Source: Pseudoalteromonas rubra
GTDB lineage: Bacteria > Pseudomonadota > Gammaproteobacteria > Enterobacterales > Alteromonadaceae
Length of the DNA stretch: 64,000 bases
Assembly (NCBI RefSeq): GCF_001482385.1
Contig: NZ_CP013612.1
Coordinates: 372,001 to 436,000 of the forward strand
Direction of reading: 5' to 3'
Every line of letters starts with the position of its first letter. Position 1 is the first letter of the stretch. Shown here piece after piece: positions 1 to 11,100 of the stretch. The notes under the pieces were generated by a model. That model did not search any database and was not told the origin of the DNA. It worked only from the letters and a program-made list of their open reading frames with translations. The position numbers and the translations under genes are program-made.

Positions 1-533
1 TGACAGACATGAGTGCTTTGATAAAAGACGGCACAGAGAAAGGGGATTGCGCGTTTTCAGTCGAAGCATCACATGAAAAAATAAGGTTGCGTTTACCCGC
101 TGTGGTCAGTTGTGTGGCAAAAGTAGTCAGCAAGCTGGTTTTCCCGGCGCCTGTCATCCCTTGCAAATAAAGCGTTTGCAACGCACAGCGGTTGAGCGCC
201 AGGTTGAGTAGAGAATGGAGGTGATTGAGCTCCCAGTCTCTGCCATAGCAGGGATTGGGCATATCTTTTACTAAATGACGATAAATCCAGGGGGGCGCAT
301 CGGTATCGTTAATGAGGGTGTCAATACTGACCTGAAAGTAATTGGCAAGGCTCTGTATAGTGCGACCGAGTACTTGTTTTCCAGCTTCAGCACGCTTTAT
401 TGTGGAAACCGAAACAGGCAATCGTCTATTACTGCACTCCTGGGCAAGCCTCTCCCGGCTAAGTGCTTTTTTTTCTCAGCAAACGCAGAGTTGTTTTATT
501 TACTGCAATTCTTCCGTGGCTGGAAGTGTTCAT
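1..533 (-). CDS. XRE-type HTH / P-loop ATPase regulator, 5' part only, frameshifted at an A8 tract
   Basis: Runs off the left edge. On the minus strand an ATG at 533 follows a good Shine-Dalgarno (AAGGAG, about 7 bases upstream) and encodes MNTSSHGRIAVNKTTLRLLRKK, the first helix of a Cro/C1-type HTH. After a run of eight A (T8 at 467-474 on the plus strand) this frame stops at 459. The next frame carries on the same domain (ALSRERLAQECSNRRLPVSV and onward, STIKRAEAGK) and then a nucleotide-binding segment with a Walker A motif GMTGAGKTS. Removing one A, or adding two, joins the frames. I infer a DNA-binding regulator with an ATPase domain, perhaps of the STAND/MalT kind. The frameshift may be a real inactivation, a sequencing error in a homopolymer, or transcriptional slippage on the A tract. 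The rest of the protein lies outside the window. Confidence 0.6.
467..474 (-). other. A8 homopolymer at the frameshift point
   Basis: Eight consecutive T on the plus strand (A8 in the mRNA) lie exactly where the HTH reading frame shifts. Runs of this length are prone to polymerase slippage. Seven A would give one continuous frame. Confidence 0.7.
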
Positions 534-879
534 AGTTAGCTCCTTTGGCATGTATTTAATTATTACGACATTATTACTATCAAATTATTTACTATCCATG
601 TCTTTAATTTTATTTTTATGTTAATAGTTTTGATATTACAAGTTATTACACCTACTTTTAGGGTGTTTATAGGCGAATAGGTATTTTTGCTTTCTGGTGC
701 GTGCTCTTGAAGGCTCGTTTGAAGCAATTTAAATGGGAGTATTTGCCTGTCTTATATATTTTTGCACGCGCTTTAACCGCAAATAAAAACGACATGTTTA
801 AAGATTTTTAAATTTTCTTGATCTTTGTTTCACAAGAGTGCGTATTGCTCGATTGTTGACCACCTTGATGGAGAAGAAC
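534..879. promoter_or_regulatory. Divergent AT-rich intergenic region
   Basis: About 350 bases between the minus-strand HTH/ATPase gene and the FAS1 lipoprotein gene. It is strongly AT-rich between 550 and 660 and must hold both promoters, but I could not assign a convincing -35/-10 pair. No small ORF with a ribosome-binding site was seen. Confidence 0.35.
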
Positions 880-3048
880 GTGAAAGCACTGATAAAAATA
901 ATGTTTATAAGTACCCTGGCCTTGCTCGCGGCTTGTTCCGACGACGATAATGAAGTCGTGATTACACCACCAGAAGAGAACTCGGTTTATGATGCTGCAA
1001 AGGCAGCTGGTAGTTTTAATACGCTGGTAGCGGCTATTGATGCTGCGGGTCTGACATCAACGTTAGACAATACCTCGAACACCTTCACTGTGTTTGCACC
1101 GACTGATGCAGCCTTTGCTGTACTAGGGGAAGAGGTCATCAATGGCCTGCTCGCAGACCCGGATACCCTGGGTAAAATACTGACCTATCATGTCCTTGCG
1201 TCAGAAGTAAGAGCCGAAACAGCGCTAAGTCTGGCTGGACAGACAACTGAAACTGTGAATGGCGCTAAGCTTGCCTTGTCGCTGTCGGGCGAGAACCTGC
1301 TTATCAACACGGCGACAGTCACACAAACCGACATCATGACAGACAATGGCGTGATTCATGTCATTGATGCTGTCTTGATGCCGCCCAGTGACGCAACGTC
1401 AACGGCAAATATTGCACAGGTAGCGACACAGGCAGGCAATTTTACAACCCTTCTGAAAGCGGTCGAAACAGCGGGATTGACCAGCGCACTCACTGGCAGT
1501 GACGAGCTGACCGTCTTCGCTCCAACCGATGCCGCTTTTGCTGCATTGGGCACGGCAACCATAAACACCTTACTGGCAAATCCTGATGTGTTGGGCAGTA
1601 TTCTCAAGCAGCATATTGTAGCGGGCAAAGTGGACTCTGTGACTGCTATGTCATTGAACGGCAAAAATGCCACGACATTGGAGCAAAACCAACAAAGCGT
1701 CGCGATTGATGCTGCAACTGATATGCTGAAATTTGCTGGTGTAACGGTAACGCAAACCGACATTCCAGCTTCAAATGGGGTGATTCATGTGCTGGATGCC
1801 GTGGTAGTTGGCGATATTAGCGTACCTGAATCTTTGGGTCTTATTCCTGAGGTCGCAGCAGGTGCTGGTTCATTTAACACTTTACTGAGTTTAGTAACCG
1901 CGACAGGGCTGGATGCAACACTCGGAGATCCGACTACCAAATTTACCGTCTTTGCGCCCACTGACGCTGCCTTCGCAGCGCTAGGTCAGGAAACGCTCGA
2001 TGCGCTGGCCGCAGACACCGACAAGCTAAAAGACATTCTACTTTATCATGTTGTGGCAGGGCAGAGTGTGATGTCAGATGCCGCAGCGGGGATTGCCTCG
2101 TCAACAGATAATATGGTGGCTATGGCAAATGCCGACAAAAGTGCTTTGAGCATAGTGGATAGCATGCTGTTTATTGATGACGCCGTTATTCGCACTGCCA
2201 ACGTGAAAGCAGACAATGGCGTTATTCATGTACTCGACAAAGTGATCATGCCTCCTATGGATAAAATGGCCAGTGAAAAAACCATTGTAGATGTCGCGGT
2301 TGAAACGGATGAACTGTCAACTTTGGTCACAGCACTTGAGGCAGCAAACCTGGTTGAAGCGCTATCCGATAGCACCAAGCAGTTCACCGTTTTTGCGCCA
2401 ACTAATCGCGCATTCCAGAAAATCCCAGCGGCAGAACTGACTGCATTGTTGGCTAATCAGGCAGGGTTAACACAAGTGTTGACTCAACACGTATTACCAC
2501 TGGAAGCATCGTCTTCACTGGCTTACAGCTTAAACGGCAAGCAGGTCGAAACACTGGCGACCAATATGCTGGACCTGAAGGTGGTTGATTTTGTGTCTAC
2601 GACCAACACTGAGAACGACATGATAGCTTATGATGCAGCCAACCAAAGACTGGTATCTGGTGCCGGTGCAGCTATGGCAGGTAAAACATTGTACGTGTTC
2701 GATGATGACCTGACTTTTGCTAACAGTCAATGTGTTGATGCGTGTGCGACCAACTGGCCACCTGTGATTGCAACGCAGGAGCAGGTCGCGAATATTCCGG
2801 GCTTGTCACTGCTCGCCAGATTGGATGGCAGCATGCAGGCTGTCTATTTAGGTCGCCCACTATATATGTTCGCGCAAGACGCTAACCCAGGTGATGCAAC
2901 AGGACAGGGTGTTGGCGGAAAATGGTGGCAGGTGAGCTTGCCCACGTCTGGTTTACAGGTTGAAGGTAGCAATATTACCCAGGTTGATATTTACACTGCC
3001 AATGGCGTAGTACACCTGATTGATACCGTGATCACTGCGGTGGATTAA
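880..3048 (+). CDS. FAS1 (fasciclin) repeat lipoprotein with an inserted Lipoprotein_15-like domain
   Basis: Predicted outer-membrane lipoprotein of 722 residues, probably in adhesion or cell-surface interaction as is usual for bacterial FAS1 proteins. I start at GTG 880, which has GGAG six bases upstream and gives a compact lipoprotein signal (lipobox LAAC, Cys19, Ser at +2); an upstream GTG at 838 would add 14 residues before the signal peptide. Four FAS1 units are visible at about 35-165, 176-310, 318-460 and 468-722, each with the FTVFAPTDAAF-type and NGVIHVID-type motifs. The fourth is interrupted at roughly 573-689 by a segment with two LYVFDDD/LYMFAQD-type repeats and a CxxxC pair next to NWPPV, typical of the Lipoprotein_15 (COG4315) family, after which the FAS1 end motif resumes (NGVVHLIDTV). 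It stands alone and is followed by a terminator at 3079. Confidence 0.88.
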   Translation: MKALIKIMFISTLALLAACSDDDNEVVITPPEENSVYDAAKAAGSFNTLVAAIDAAGLTSTLDNTSNTFTVFAPTDAAFAVLGEEVINGLLADPDTLGKILTYHVLASEVRAETALSLAGQTTETVNGAKLALSLSGENLLINTATVTQTDIMTDNGVIHVIDAVLMPPSDATSTANIAQVATQAGNFTTLLKAVETAGLTSALTGSDELTVFAPTDAAFAALGTATINTLLANPDVLGSILKQHIVAGKVDSVTAMSLNGKNATTLEQNQQSVAIDAATDMLKFAGVTVTQTDIPASNGVIHVLDAVVVGDISVPESLGLIPEVAAGAGSFNTLLSLVTATGLDATLGDPTTKFTVFAPTDAAFAALGQETLDALAADTDKLKDILLYHVVAGQSVMSDAAAGIASSTDNMVAMANADKSALSIVDSMLFIDDAVIRTANVKADNGVIHVLDKVIMPPMDKMASEKTIVDVAVETDELSTLVTALEAANLVEALSDSTKQFTVFAPTNRAFQKIPAAELTALLANQAGLTQVLTQHVLPLEASSSLAYSLNGKQVETLATNMLDLKVVDFVSTTNTENDMIAYDAANQRLVSGAGAAMAGKTLYVFDDDLTFANSQCVDACATNWPPVIATQEQVANIPGLSLLARLDGSMQAVYLGRPLYMFAQDANPGDATGQGVGGKWWQVSLPTSGLQVEGSNITQVDIYTANGVVHLIDTVITAVD

Positions 3049-3078
3049 TTCCCTTCCTCATCTTTCCTATGAGGCTTT

Positions 3079-3109
3079 GGCGCAACGACCTTACTGTTGC
3101 GCCTTTTTT
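3079..3109 (+). terminator. Rho-independent terminator after the FAS1 gene
   Basis: An 8-bp stem GGCGCAAC / GTTGCGCC (3079-3086 and 3096-3103) with a 9-base loop is followed by a T-rich tract. It lies between the convergent FAS1 and alcohol dehydrogenase genes. Confidence 0.85.
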
Positions 3110-3122
3110 AATGGGATGATTA

Positions 3123-4136
3123 TTAATCAAGCGTCAGAACAATTCTGCCAGTGATGTTATTATTGAGCATGCTATCAAAGACTTCATTGATGGCTTCGAG
3201 TGGTTTGGTCTCAACAATGGCTTTTACTTTACCTTCTGCTGCAAATTGCAGGCATTCAACCAGATCCTGGCGGGTACCGACGATACTGCCAACGACACTG
3301 ATGCCCTTGAGCACGGTATCAAAAATGGGAATAGGCATTTCCTCCGGTGGCAGGCCAACCAGAACACAGACTCCACCACGTTTAACGCTATAAAAAGAAG
3401 CCGTAAAAGCTGATTTAGAAACAGCTGTACATACTACCGCCTGAACGCCGCCAAGTTGTTCTTGTATCGTGGTGGCAGGATCTTGCTGTGTATAATCCAC
3501 GACCATATCGGCACCCAGAGAGCGAGCCAGAGCCAGCTTATCGTCGCCGCTGTCTACGGCCACGACATTAAGGCCCATGGCTTTGGCATATTGAATTGCC
3601 AGATGGCCTAAACCGCCCGCACCTACAATCGATACCCAATCACCCGGTTTTACCCCTGAAACTTTAAGTGCTTTGTAGGTTGTTACGCCAGCGCAGAATA
3701 ACGGTGCTGCTTCGACAAAAGGCACATTTTCGGGGATTTTAACAACATAATTGGCATCAGCTTTAGTAAATTGCGCATAACCACCATCGACCGAATAGCC
3801 ACTATTTTGTTGATCTGCACAGAGGTTTTCTTCTCCTTTTAAGCAGTGTTCGCAATGGCCACAGGCACTGTGCAGCCAGGGCACGCCAACTCTGTCTCCG
3901 AGGGACAAATGGGCCACATCGTCGGCCTTTGCCACGACTGTGCCCACACCTTCATGACCTGGGATCAGAGGGAGTTTAGGTTTTACGGGCCAGTCTCCGT
4001 GACAGGCATGTAGATCTGTATGGCATACACCACATGCAGCAATTTCAACCAGTACTGACCCCGGGGTTAGTGAAGGCTTGGGTACTGTTTGAATTTCTAA
4101 AGGTTGTTTAAATGCATGAACGAGTGCGGCTTTCAT
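3123..4136 (-). CDS. adhP: Zinc-dependent alcohol dehydrogenase, AdhP/AdhA type
   Basis: Medium-chain dehydrogenase of 337 residues that oxidises primary alcohols or reduces aldehydes with NAD(H); cytoplasmic. Catalytic zinc ligands are visible as Cys38 (CGVCHTD), His61/Glu62 (PGHEGVG) and Cys148 ([11 protein letters not shown]). The structural zinc site is the four-cysteine lobe Cys92, Cys95, Cys98 and Cys106. The nucleotide-binding fold starts with GAGGLG at 172-177. Length matches the family. The ATG at 4136 has GGAGAG about eight bases upstream. The gene is transcribed alone, away from the NRPS operon, and nothing in the sequence ties it to lipopeptide synthesis. The exact substrate (ethanol, propanol or other) cannot be read from the sequence. 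Confidence 0.92.
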   Translation of the reverse strand: MKAALVHAFKQPLEIQTVPKPSLTPGSVLVEIAACGVCHTDLHACHGDWPVKPKLPLIPGHEGVGTVVAKADDVAHLSLGDRVGVPWLHSACGHCEHCLKGEENLCADQQNSGYSVDGGYAQFTKADANYVVKIPENVPFVEAAPLFCAGVTTYKALKVSGVKPGDWVSIVGAGGLGHLAIQYAKAMGLNVVAVDSGDDKLALARSLGADMVVDYTQQDPATTIQEQLGGVQAVVCTAVSKSAFTASFYSVKRGGVCVLVGLPPEEMPIPIFDTVLKGISVVGSIVGTRQDLVECLQFAAEGKVKAIVETKPLEAINEVFDSMLNNNITGRIVLTLD

Positions 4137-5100
4137 AAGAGTCTCTCCTCAAGGTGTTAGCCACGAGTATAGAGATTTAAAACTGACATAGTTTGATCCG
4201 GCGCAAACTCGCCAGCGACTGTGTATTCATTTTAGGCTCGTGACTGCGCTGCTAACTTTTGTTCAGAACGTAACGATTGTCATACACCTGGTTCAAGATA
4301 TCTGTGCGTTTTTAAAAAGAGCAACTAAACTTCATGCAAAATAGCAGCTTGTATTAACTTCCTTTCACTAAGCGAGTGATGTCACAGAAATCAAGTTGAT
4401 CCTTTTGTAGGTACGTAAGCGGCTGTAATTTACCAAAGCAACCAGCTGCGTTAAATTTGGCATATAGTCTGTCTTGTCATTCATCGCTGATTATGTGGCG
4501 TTCAACGCAGGCAGCATAAGGGGTTGGCGCTTACTCCGACTTAACATGCAAAACGAACGCGGTTGCATATTTGTTAAATTTGTATTCTATTTTGCTTTAT
4601 TTTTTAGTGCTTTGTGATAGCATCAGTATGAAAACCACCAAAAAGGAAACGTTATAGCTGTTTATAAAATAGCTACAAGTAGATAAAAACAACGTTAGGG
4701 AATGGTATTTTTAGTTCAGTAGTCGTCCCGCCAGATTAACACTAACAAAGAATTTGAACCTGATTGAACACAGTATGTCTTGGTTAATTTTATTATTAAT
4801 CAAAAGCTTGTGCTCTTCGGGTGTTAAAGGTGTAGTTGATTAGCAAGGCTTGCGGTTTTAAGCGGTTAGTTAACCTTTAAACCACAATGACAGGTTGATA
4901 CGACTTTGCGGTTATCAGCAGCCACAGAGATAGCACTTTGTCATTGTGCTTATGTAATTAATTGGTTTTTTCCAATTTTACGGTTCAGACAACTGTGCTT
5001 AATACCAACCGTGGTGCTAGTTAATATCGCCCATGCAGGGTCATTGAGTCAGATGTTCTGATCAAAGGAACTTACTCAATAAACCTTGTATGGGTATGGC
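4137..5100. promoter_or_regulatory. Long divergent spacer upstream of the lipopeptide operon
   Basis: About 960 bases, AT-rich, with no ORF carrying a plausible start and ribosome-binding site. It separates the divergent adh gene and the first megasynthase gene and therefore must contain the promoter of an operon-sized transcript. Several AT-rich TTG/TAT boxes exist around 4560-4620 and 4960-5005, but I could not choose one with confidence. A long leader RNA is possible. Confidence 0.35.
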
Positions 5101-8100
5101 ATGAATAACGACTTAGTGGCTACATTAGTGACATTGGCCCGGACACGTGGCGATGACATTGCATATCAGTATTTCTTCGAAGATAACCAACCGGCAGTTT
5201 CCCTGAGCTACGCGGAGCTCGACTTAAAATCCAGAAAAATCGCAGCACGTTTGCTCACTTACTTTGACAGAGGCGACAGAGCTTTGCTTCTGTACAACTC
5301 AGGGTTTGAGTTTGTTGAAGCCTTTTTTGCCTGCTTGTACGCCGGTATTGTAGCGGTGCCTGTATATCCGCCAAAAAAGAATCAAAATACCGATAGACTG
5401 AGGAGCATCATCGAAGATGCTGGCGCGACGGGTGCGCTGACCAGCAGCAAGATTTATGAAATCGCTCAGCCGCTATTTGAAGCTGAAACCAGTCTCAGCA
5501 ATGTGTCTATCATTGCCACCGACAGTGAAGGAGTCGAGCAGGTCGAGCCTATGGCCTGGCAGGATATTCTTATAGCACCGCAAGATTTGGCCTTTTTGCA
5601 ATATACCTCAGGCTCGACGGGTAGCCCCAAAGGGGTGATGGTGAGCCACGCGAACATCATGGACAACGAAGAAATGATGAAGCTGGCCTTCGGTCATAGT
5701 GCACAAACCCCCATCGTCAGCTGGCTGCCGCATTTCCATGATATGGGGCTCATCTTTGGCATCCTGCATCCCATTTACATTGGTGCCCCAGCGGCACTGA
5801 TGAATCCGACATCGTTTCTGCAAAAACCTCTGCGATGGCTGAAGTTACTGAGTGAGACCAAAGCGGTGACTTCCAGTGCCCCAAACTTTGCCTATGACCT
5901 GTGTGTTGACACAATCAAAGAAGAAGAGCTGGCAAACTTAGACTTATCGCATTGGCAAAGTGCTCTGAATGGCGCTGAACCTGTTCGGGCCAGTACACTT
6001 GAGCGCTTTTATCAGAAATTTAAACGCTGCGGTTTTCGTCGTGAGGCAACTGCGCCTTGTTATGGCATGGCTGAAACCACCTTATTTGCCACGGGCGGAC
6101 GTTTAATGAAAACGCCGTCAGTGCTGCAGCTGGATAGTAGAGAGATGCATCAGGGGAAAGCATCGTTACTGACTGAACCTGCGGCGCGCACAGAGTTGTT
6201 TTACGATCTGACTGTTGCGGATAACACGCCAACAGATAATCAGCCCTATTATGCGGTGTCATGCGGCAGCACCTGGCATGGTCACACCCTGGCGATTGTG
6301 AACCCTGAAACTAAACAGCGTTGTGAGGATGGGCATACCGGTGAGATCTGGGTAAAAGGCGCCAGTGTTGCTCAGGGCTACTGGCGCAAGGCTGAGCAGA
6401 CGAAAGAAATTTTTCAGGCGCGTATTGCCGATGATAATGACGGCCCTTATTTGCGTACTGGCGACCTGGGTTTTGTTCATCAAAACGAGCTATATGTCAC
6501 GGGGCGTGCCAAAGACGTGATGATTTTCCGCGGTAAAAACTATTACCCTCAGGATATTGAGCTCACTGTGGTGGAGGCGCATGCTGCTATGGACAATAAT
6601 GGCGGCGCGGCGTTTTCCTATTTGTCTGAACAAGGCGAAGAGCGTCTGGTTATCGTGCAGCAGGTTAAACGTACGGCCGTACGCAAACTGAATGAGCAAG
6701 AGATCTTTGCGGCTATTACTTCAGCGATTACCGAACAACATGGCATTACACCTCATGAGGTTGTGTTGATTAAGCCCGGGCGGATCCTGAAAACCTCTAG
6801 CGGTAAAATTCAGCGTCAGGAAAATAAACGCCATTATCTGGCAGATACCTTTGATGTGTTAGCCCGTTCACGAGCCCAGCAGAGCGGGTCAGACAAAGCG
6901 TCACACCCAGCAAAAAATACGCATTATTCAGACATTGAAGCAACGTTACGCACCGTCTTGCAGGAAGTGGTGGGGCTCGAAGTTGACCGCCAGCCGAACA
7001 GCCTGGATGTTGACGCCACCTTTTTATCTCTGGGTGTCGACTCGATGAAAGCCGTACGGATCTCGGGCGAGTTGATGGAGCTGCATGATATTGAGCTCGA
7101 AGCCACGGTACTTTACGAGTATCCATCGATTGCCCTGCTTGCAAATCATCTGAGTCAGTTTGACTCAGTGCGAGAACGATTGAGTGCACTAGTGCCTGAA
7201 CACTCAGCGCAGCAAGCAACAAATTCGACGACCACGCAATACAAGAGCGAAGCGCGTGTGTGCACGGATAATATCGATGTGGCAGTTATTGGCATGGCAT
7301 GCCGTTATCCGCAAGCCACAGGTCTCACAGGATACTGGCAATTGCTGATGGATAAACGCGATGCCATTAGTGTGCCAAACGCAGTGCGACAGGCGCTGTG
7401 TCCAGAGCTGGGCCAGACGCGTCTGGGTGGTTATCTGGATAATATTGAGCAGTTTGATGCCGGGTTATTCGGTATTTCACCGGCAGAAGCCAGATACATC
7501 GACCCACAGCATCGTTTGCTGCTTGAAACCAGCTTCCATGCCATTCAGTCTGCCGGCATGATGCCCGCAGAATTGGCCGGTCAGCCCGTTGGCGTATATG
7601 TGGGTATTTCTCAGAATGATTACTTCAATATGTCGAACAAGGCACAGCAGGGTAATGCGTACCTCGGTACCGGCACTGCACTGAGCATTGCGGCCAATCG
7701 TCTGTCCTATACCTACAATTTTACGGGCCCGAGTCTATCGGTGGATACGGCCTGCTCTTCCTCTTTGGTTGCTTTGCACCATGCGCTGACCGGGCTCCGT
7801 GCGGGTGATATGCCTATGGCGCTGGTGAGTGGTGTTAACCTGATCCTCAGTAATGAGGTCACGGACGCCTGTGAGAATGCACAAATGCTGGCACAGGATG
7901 GTCGCTGCAAGACATTCTCACGCGCTGCCGATGGCTATGTGCGCAGTGAGGGCGTGGGTTGTGTGTTATTAAAGCCGCTGACTCAGGCAATGGCCGATAA
8001 AGACCCGATCTACGGAGTACTGAAAGGCAGTGCAGTGAATCAGGACGGGCGCAGCAATGGGATTACGGCACCGAATGGTGCATCGCAACAAAGGGTGATC

Positions 8101-11100
8101 AAGTCGGCTTTGTGCAATGCGGCTGTATCACCTGCGGATGTGCAATATATTGAAACCCATGGCACGGGCACTGAACTGGGTGATCCGATAGAAGTATCGG
8201 CACTGGCTAAAGTGTATGGAGAAGGGCGCGCGCCCAACCAGCCTTTGCTGCTGGGATCGGCGAAAGCCAACATTGGTCACTTGGAGTCCGGTGCAGGTCT
8301 TGCCGGGCTGATTAAAACACTGTTGTGCCTTGATAAAGGGCAAGTACCCGCGCAGTTACATACCGCGCAGCTCAACACCCATATTCCATGGCAAAAGCTG
8401 CCGGTGCAGGTTGCGACACAAGCACAGAGCTGGCCTGCTCAGACGGACCAACACAGACTGGCAGCGGTCAGTTCGTTCGGGTTTGGTGGCACCAATGCCC
8501 ATGTGATCTGTGCCCAGGCACCTGCTTATGCTACTCAGGATAACAAAACCTCATCGCAAAACTCGGGGTATGTGCTGCCATTGTCGGCAAAATCTGCCAA
8601 ATCACTGACTGAGCTTGTTAGTCGTTATGCTGATACACTGAGCACGGCAACGCCACAAGCATTCGATGCCCTGAACAGTCAGACCGCGAGCATGCCGCAT
8701 TTCAAGGAAGCCCGTCGCGCTTTTGTCGGTGAAACCAGAGAGGCGCTCGTCGCGGCGCTAAAAGATCATGCTCTGTTAACTGGTTCTGCAAATGACGCGC
8801 TGGCGTCAACGCGGGAACTGGTGTTCCTGTTCACCGGGCAGGGGGCTCAATATCCGGATATGGGCAAAGCTCTGTATGAGTCGCAGCCGGTGTTTCGTGA
8901 TGCCATCAATGAATGTGACCGTTTGCTTAGCGATAAGCTGGGACCAAGACTGACCACAGTTTTGTACAGCGATCCGAGCGAGCAGTATCTGGCGCAGACT
9001 CAATGGACTCAGGTGTGTTTATTTGCCATCGAATATGCACAAGCTCAGTTGTGGCTTAGCCGGGGTGTTAAGCCGTCGCGTCTGGTGAGCCACAGCGTTG
9101 GAGAATATGCCGCGGCCTGTATAGCTGGCGTGTTTTCGCTTGCCGATGCAATTAAGCTGATTGCAGAGCGTGGTCGGCTAATGCATGCGCTGGCGGATAA
9201 TGGTCGTATGGTGACTGCGCGCTGTGAGCGTGCTCAGGCTGATGCGTTGGTGGCTGATATAGCCGGTCAGCTCTCGGTATCGGCTTACCATGGTGAGTCG
9301 GGTGTGGTGTTTTCTGGTCACAATAGTGCCATGGATACTTTGTGCAAGGCGCTTGACGATGCAGGTATGCGCCACAAAGCTATCAACACGGCGCGGGCAT
9401 TTCATTCTCCGCTGATGCAACCTATGCTCAGTGAATTCGCTGAGGTAGCAGCACAAGTTACCTATCACCAGCCAACAATCCCTTTTATTTCGTCAGTTAC
9501 GGGTCAGCAAGAAGCGCTGCGGCTGTGCGATCCTGGCTATTGGGTTGAGCAGATCTGTGCGCCGGTCCAGTTTGAATCCTGCATAGCTCAGCTGTCTCAG
9601 TCAGACGCTTATTGTGCCCTTGAGCTTGGGCCTAAACCGATGTTATGTGGTCTGTTGCAGGAAAGTCACCCTGCTGAACAGTGTGAGTTTTTACATGTAT
9701 TGCACGCTAAAGGTGCGGATTTACCACGCTTGTTATCAGCACAGGGGCGTTTGTTTGAGTTGGGCGTAACACTTGACTGGAAGCAGTTATATGCGGATGG
9801 CAACGAATCTAAAGTGCCATTGCCTTTGTACCCGTTTGATCACAGTCCTTACTGGATTGCGGAACTAACGACTGCATTGAGCGCGCAGCCCGATACTGAG
9901 GGAGCGCAGTCGCAAGCAGCTCAAGCAAGCATCACCCGAGAAGAGGCGATCCGTCATTTTGTGCTCAGTACTTTGTCGCGCTTGTTATCTATGCAAGTCG
10001 GTGACATTCAGACCCATGTGCCGCTATTGGAAATGGGTGTGGACTCGTTGATGATTATGAATGCTGTGCGGACTTACGAGCGGGAATTCGGATTAGAGTT
10101 TAGTGTACGCCAGTTCTATGAAACGCTTAGTACGGTTGATTTACTGGTAGCGTACATCATTGAACATAGTGATTACCAATGTCAGGAAGCAACGCCGATG
10201 GCCTTGTCAGGACAAGGCGGCAGCGACCCCGTACTTGCAGCACAGGCTGAACCAACGTCAGTTTCTGTACCCACTGAGTTGGTTGCGACCATTTGTCGTG
10301 AACAATTGCAGGCTGCTGCGTCAGTCACCAATACCAGTGCAGCAACCAGTGTTGAAGCCATCGCAGCGCGTCAATTAGCCATGCTACAAGGTATGAGCGG
10401 CCAGATTGGCACACAGCCAGTTAGTACGGCACTTGCAGCGGCATCTGCTCCGCAGGCTGTAACCACGCAGACTTTAGCTGAACAACCAATGACGCAGCAA
10501 AGTGAAGCCGCTCAGGTTTTACCCGGGTTCGCTCAAAAGCAGATAACCACGGCTGCCAGCAGCCAATCTGTACAAAAGCATCTGGCTTCACTGATTGGGC
10601 GTTATTGCGCCAAAACCCCTTTGTCGAAAGCCATGGTGTCTGAACATCGCGTACACCTGGCGGACTGCCGCGCGTCGGCAGGGTTCCGCATGTCAAGCAA
10701 AGAACTGCTGTATCCGGTGTTTGGGCAACGCTGTGAAGGCAGTCGGATCTGGGATATTGACGGCAATGAATATATTGATATTACCATGGATTTTGGGGTC
10801 AACTTGTTTGGTCACAAGCCTGATTTTGTCACCAAGGCGCTGAATCAGCAAATAGAGAATGGTCTGCAATTGGGGCTGGCAAGTGCACAAGCGTGTGATG
10901 TGGCAGAGCTTATCAGTGAGTTAACCGCACTGGAGCGCGTTACTTTTTGCAACTCCGGTACTGAGGCGGTGATGACTGCGGTACGTCTGGCGCGCAACAA
11001 AACCCGGCGTAACAAAATCGTGCAGTTTGAAGGGGCTTATCATGGCCATTATGACGGCACGCTGGCTCAAAACGCGCCGGGTGGGGAGTCGGTTGAACCT

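Noticed and set aside
275..535. 86-codon plus-strand open frame at the left edge
   Set aside because: It is antisense to the HTH/ATPase gene, which has a ribosome-binding site and recognisable motifs; the plus-strand translation has no family features.
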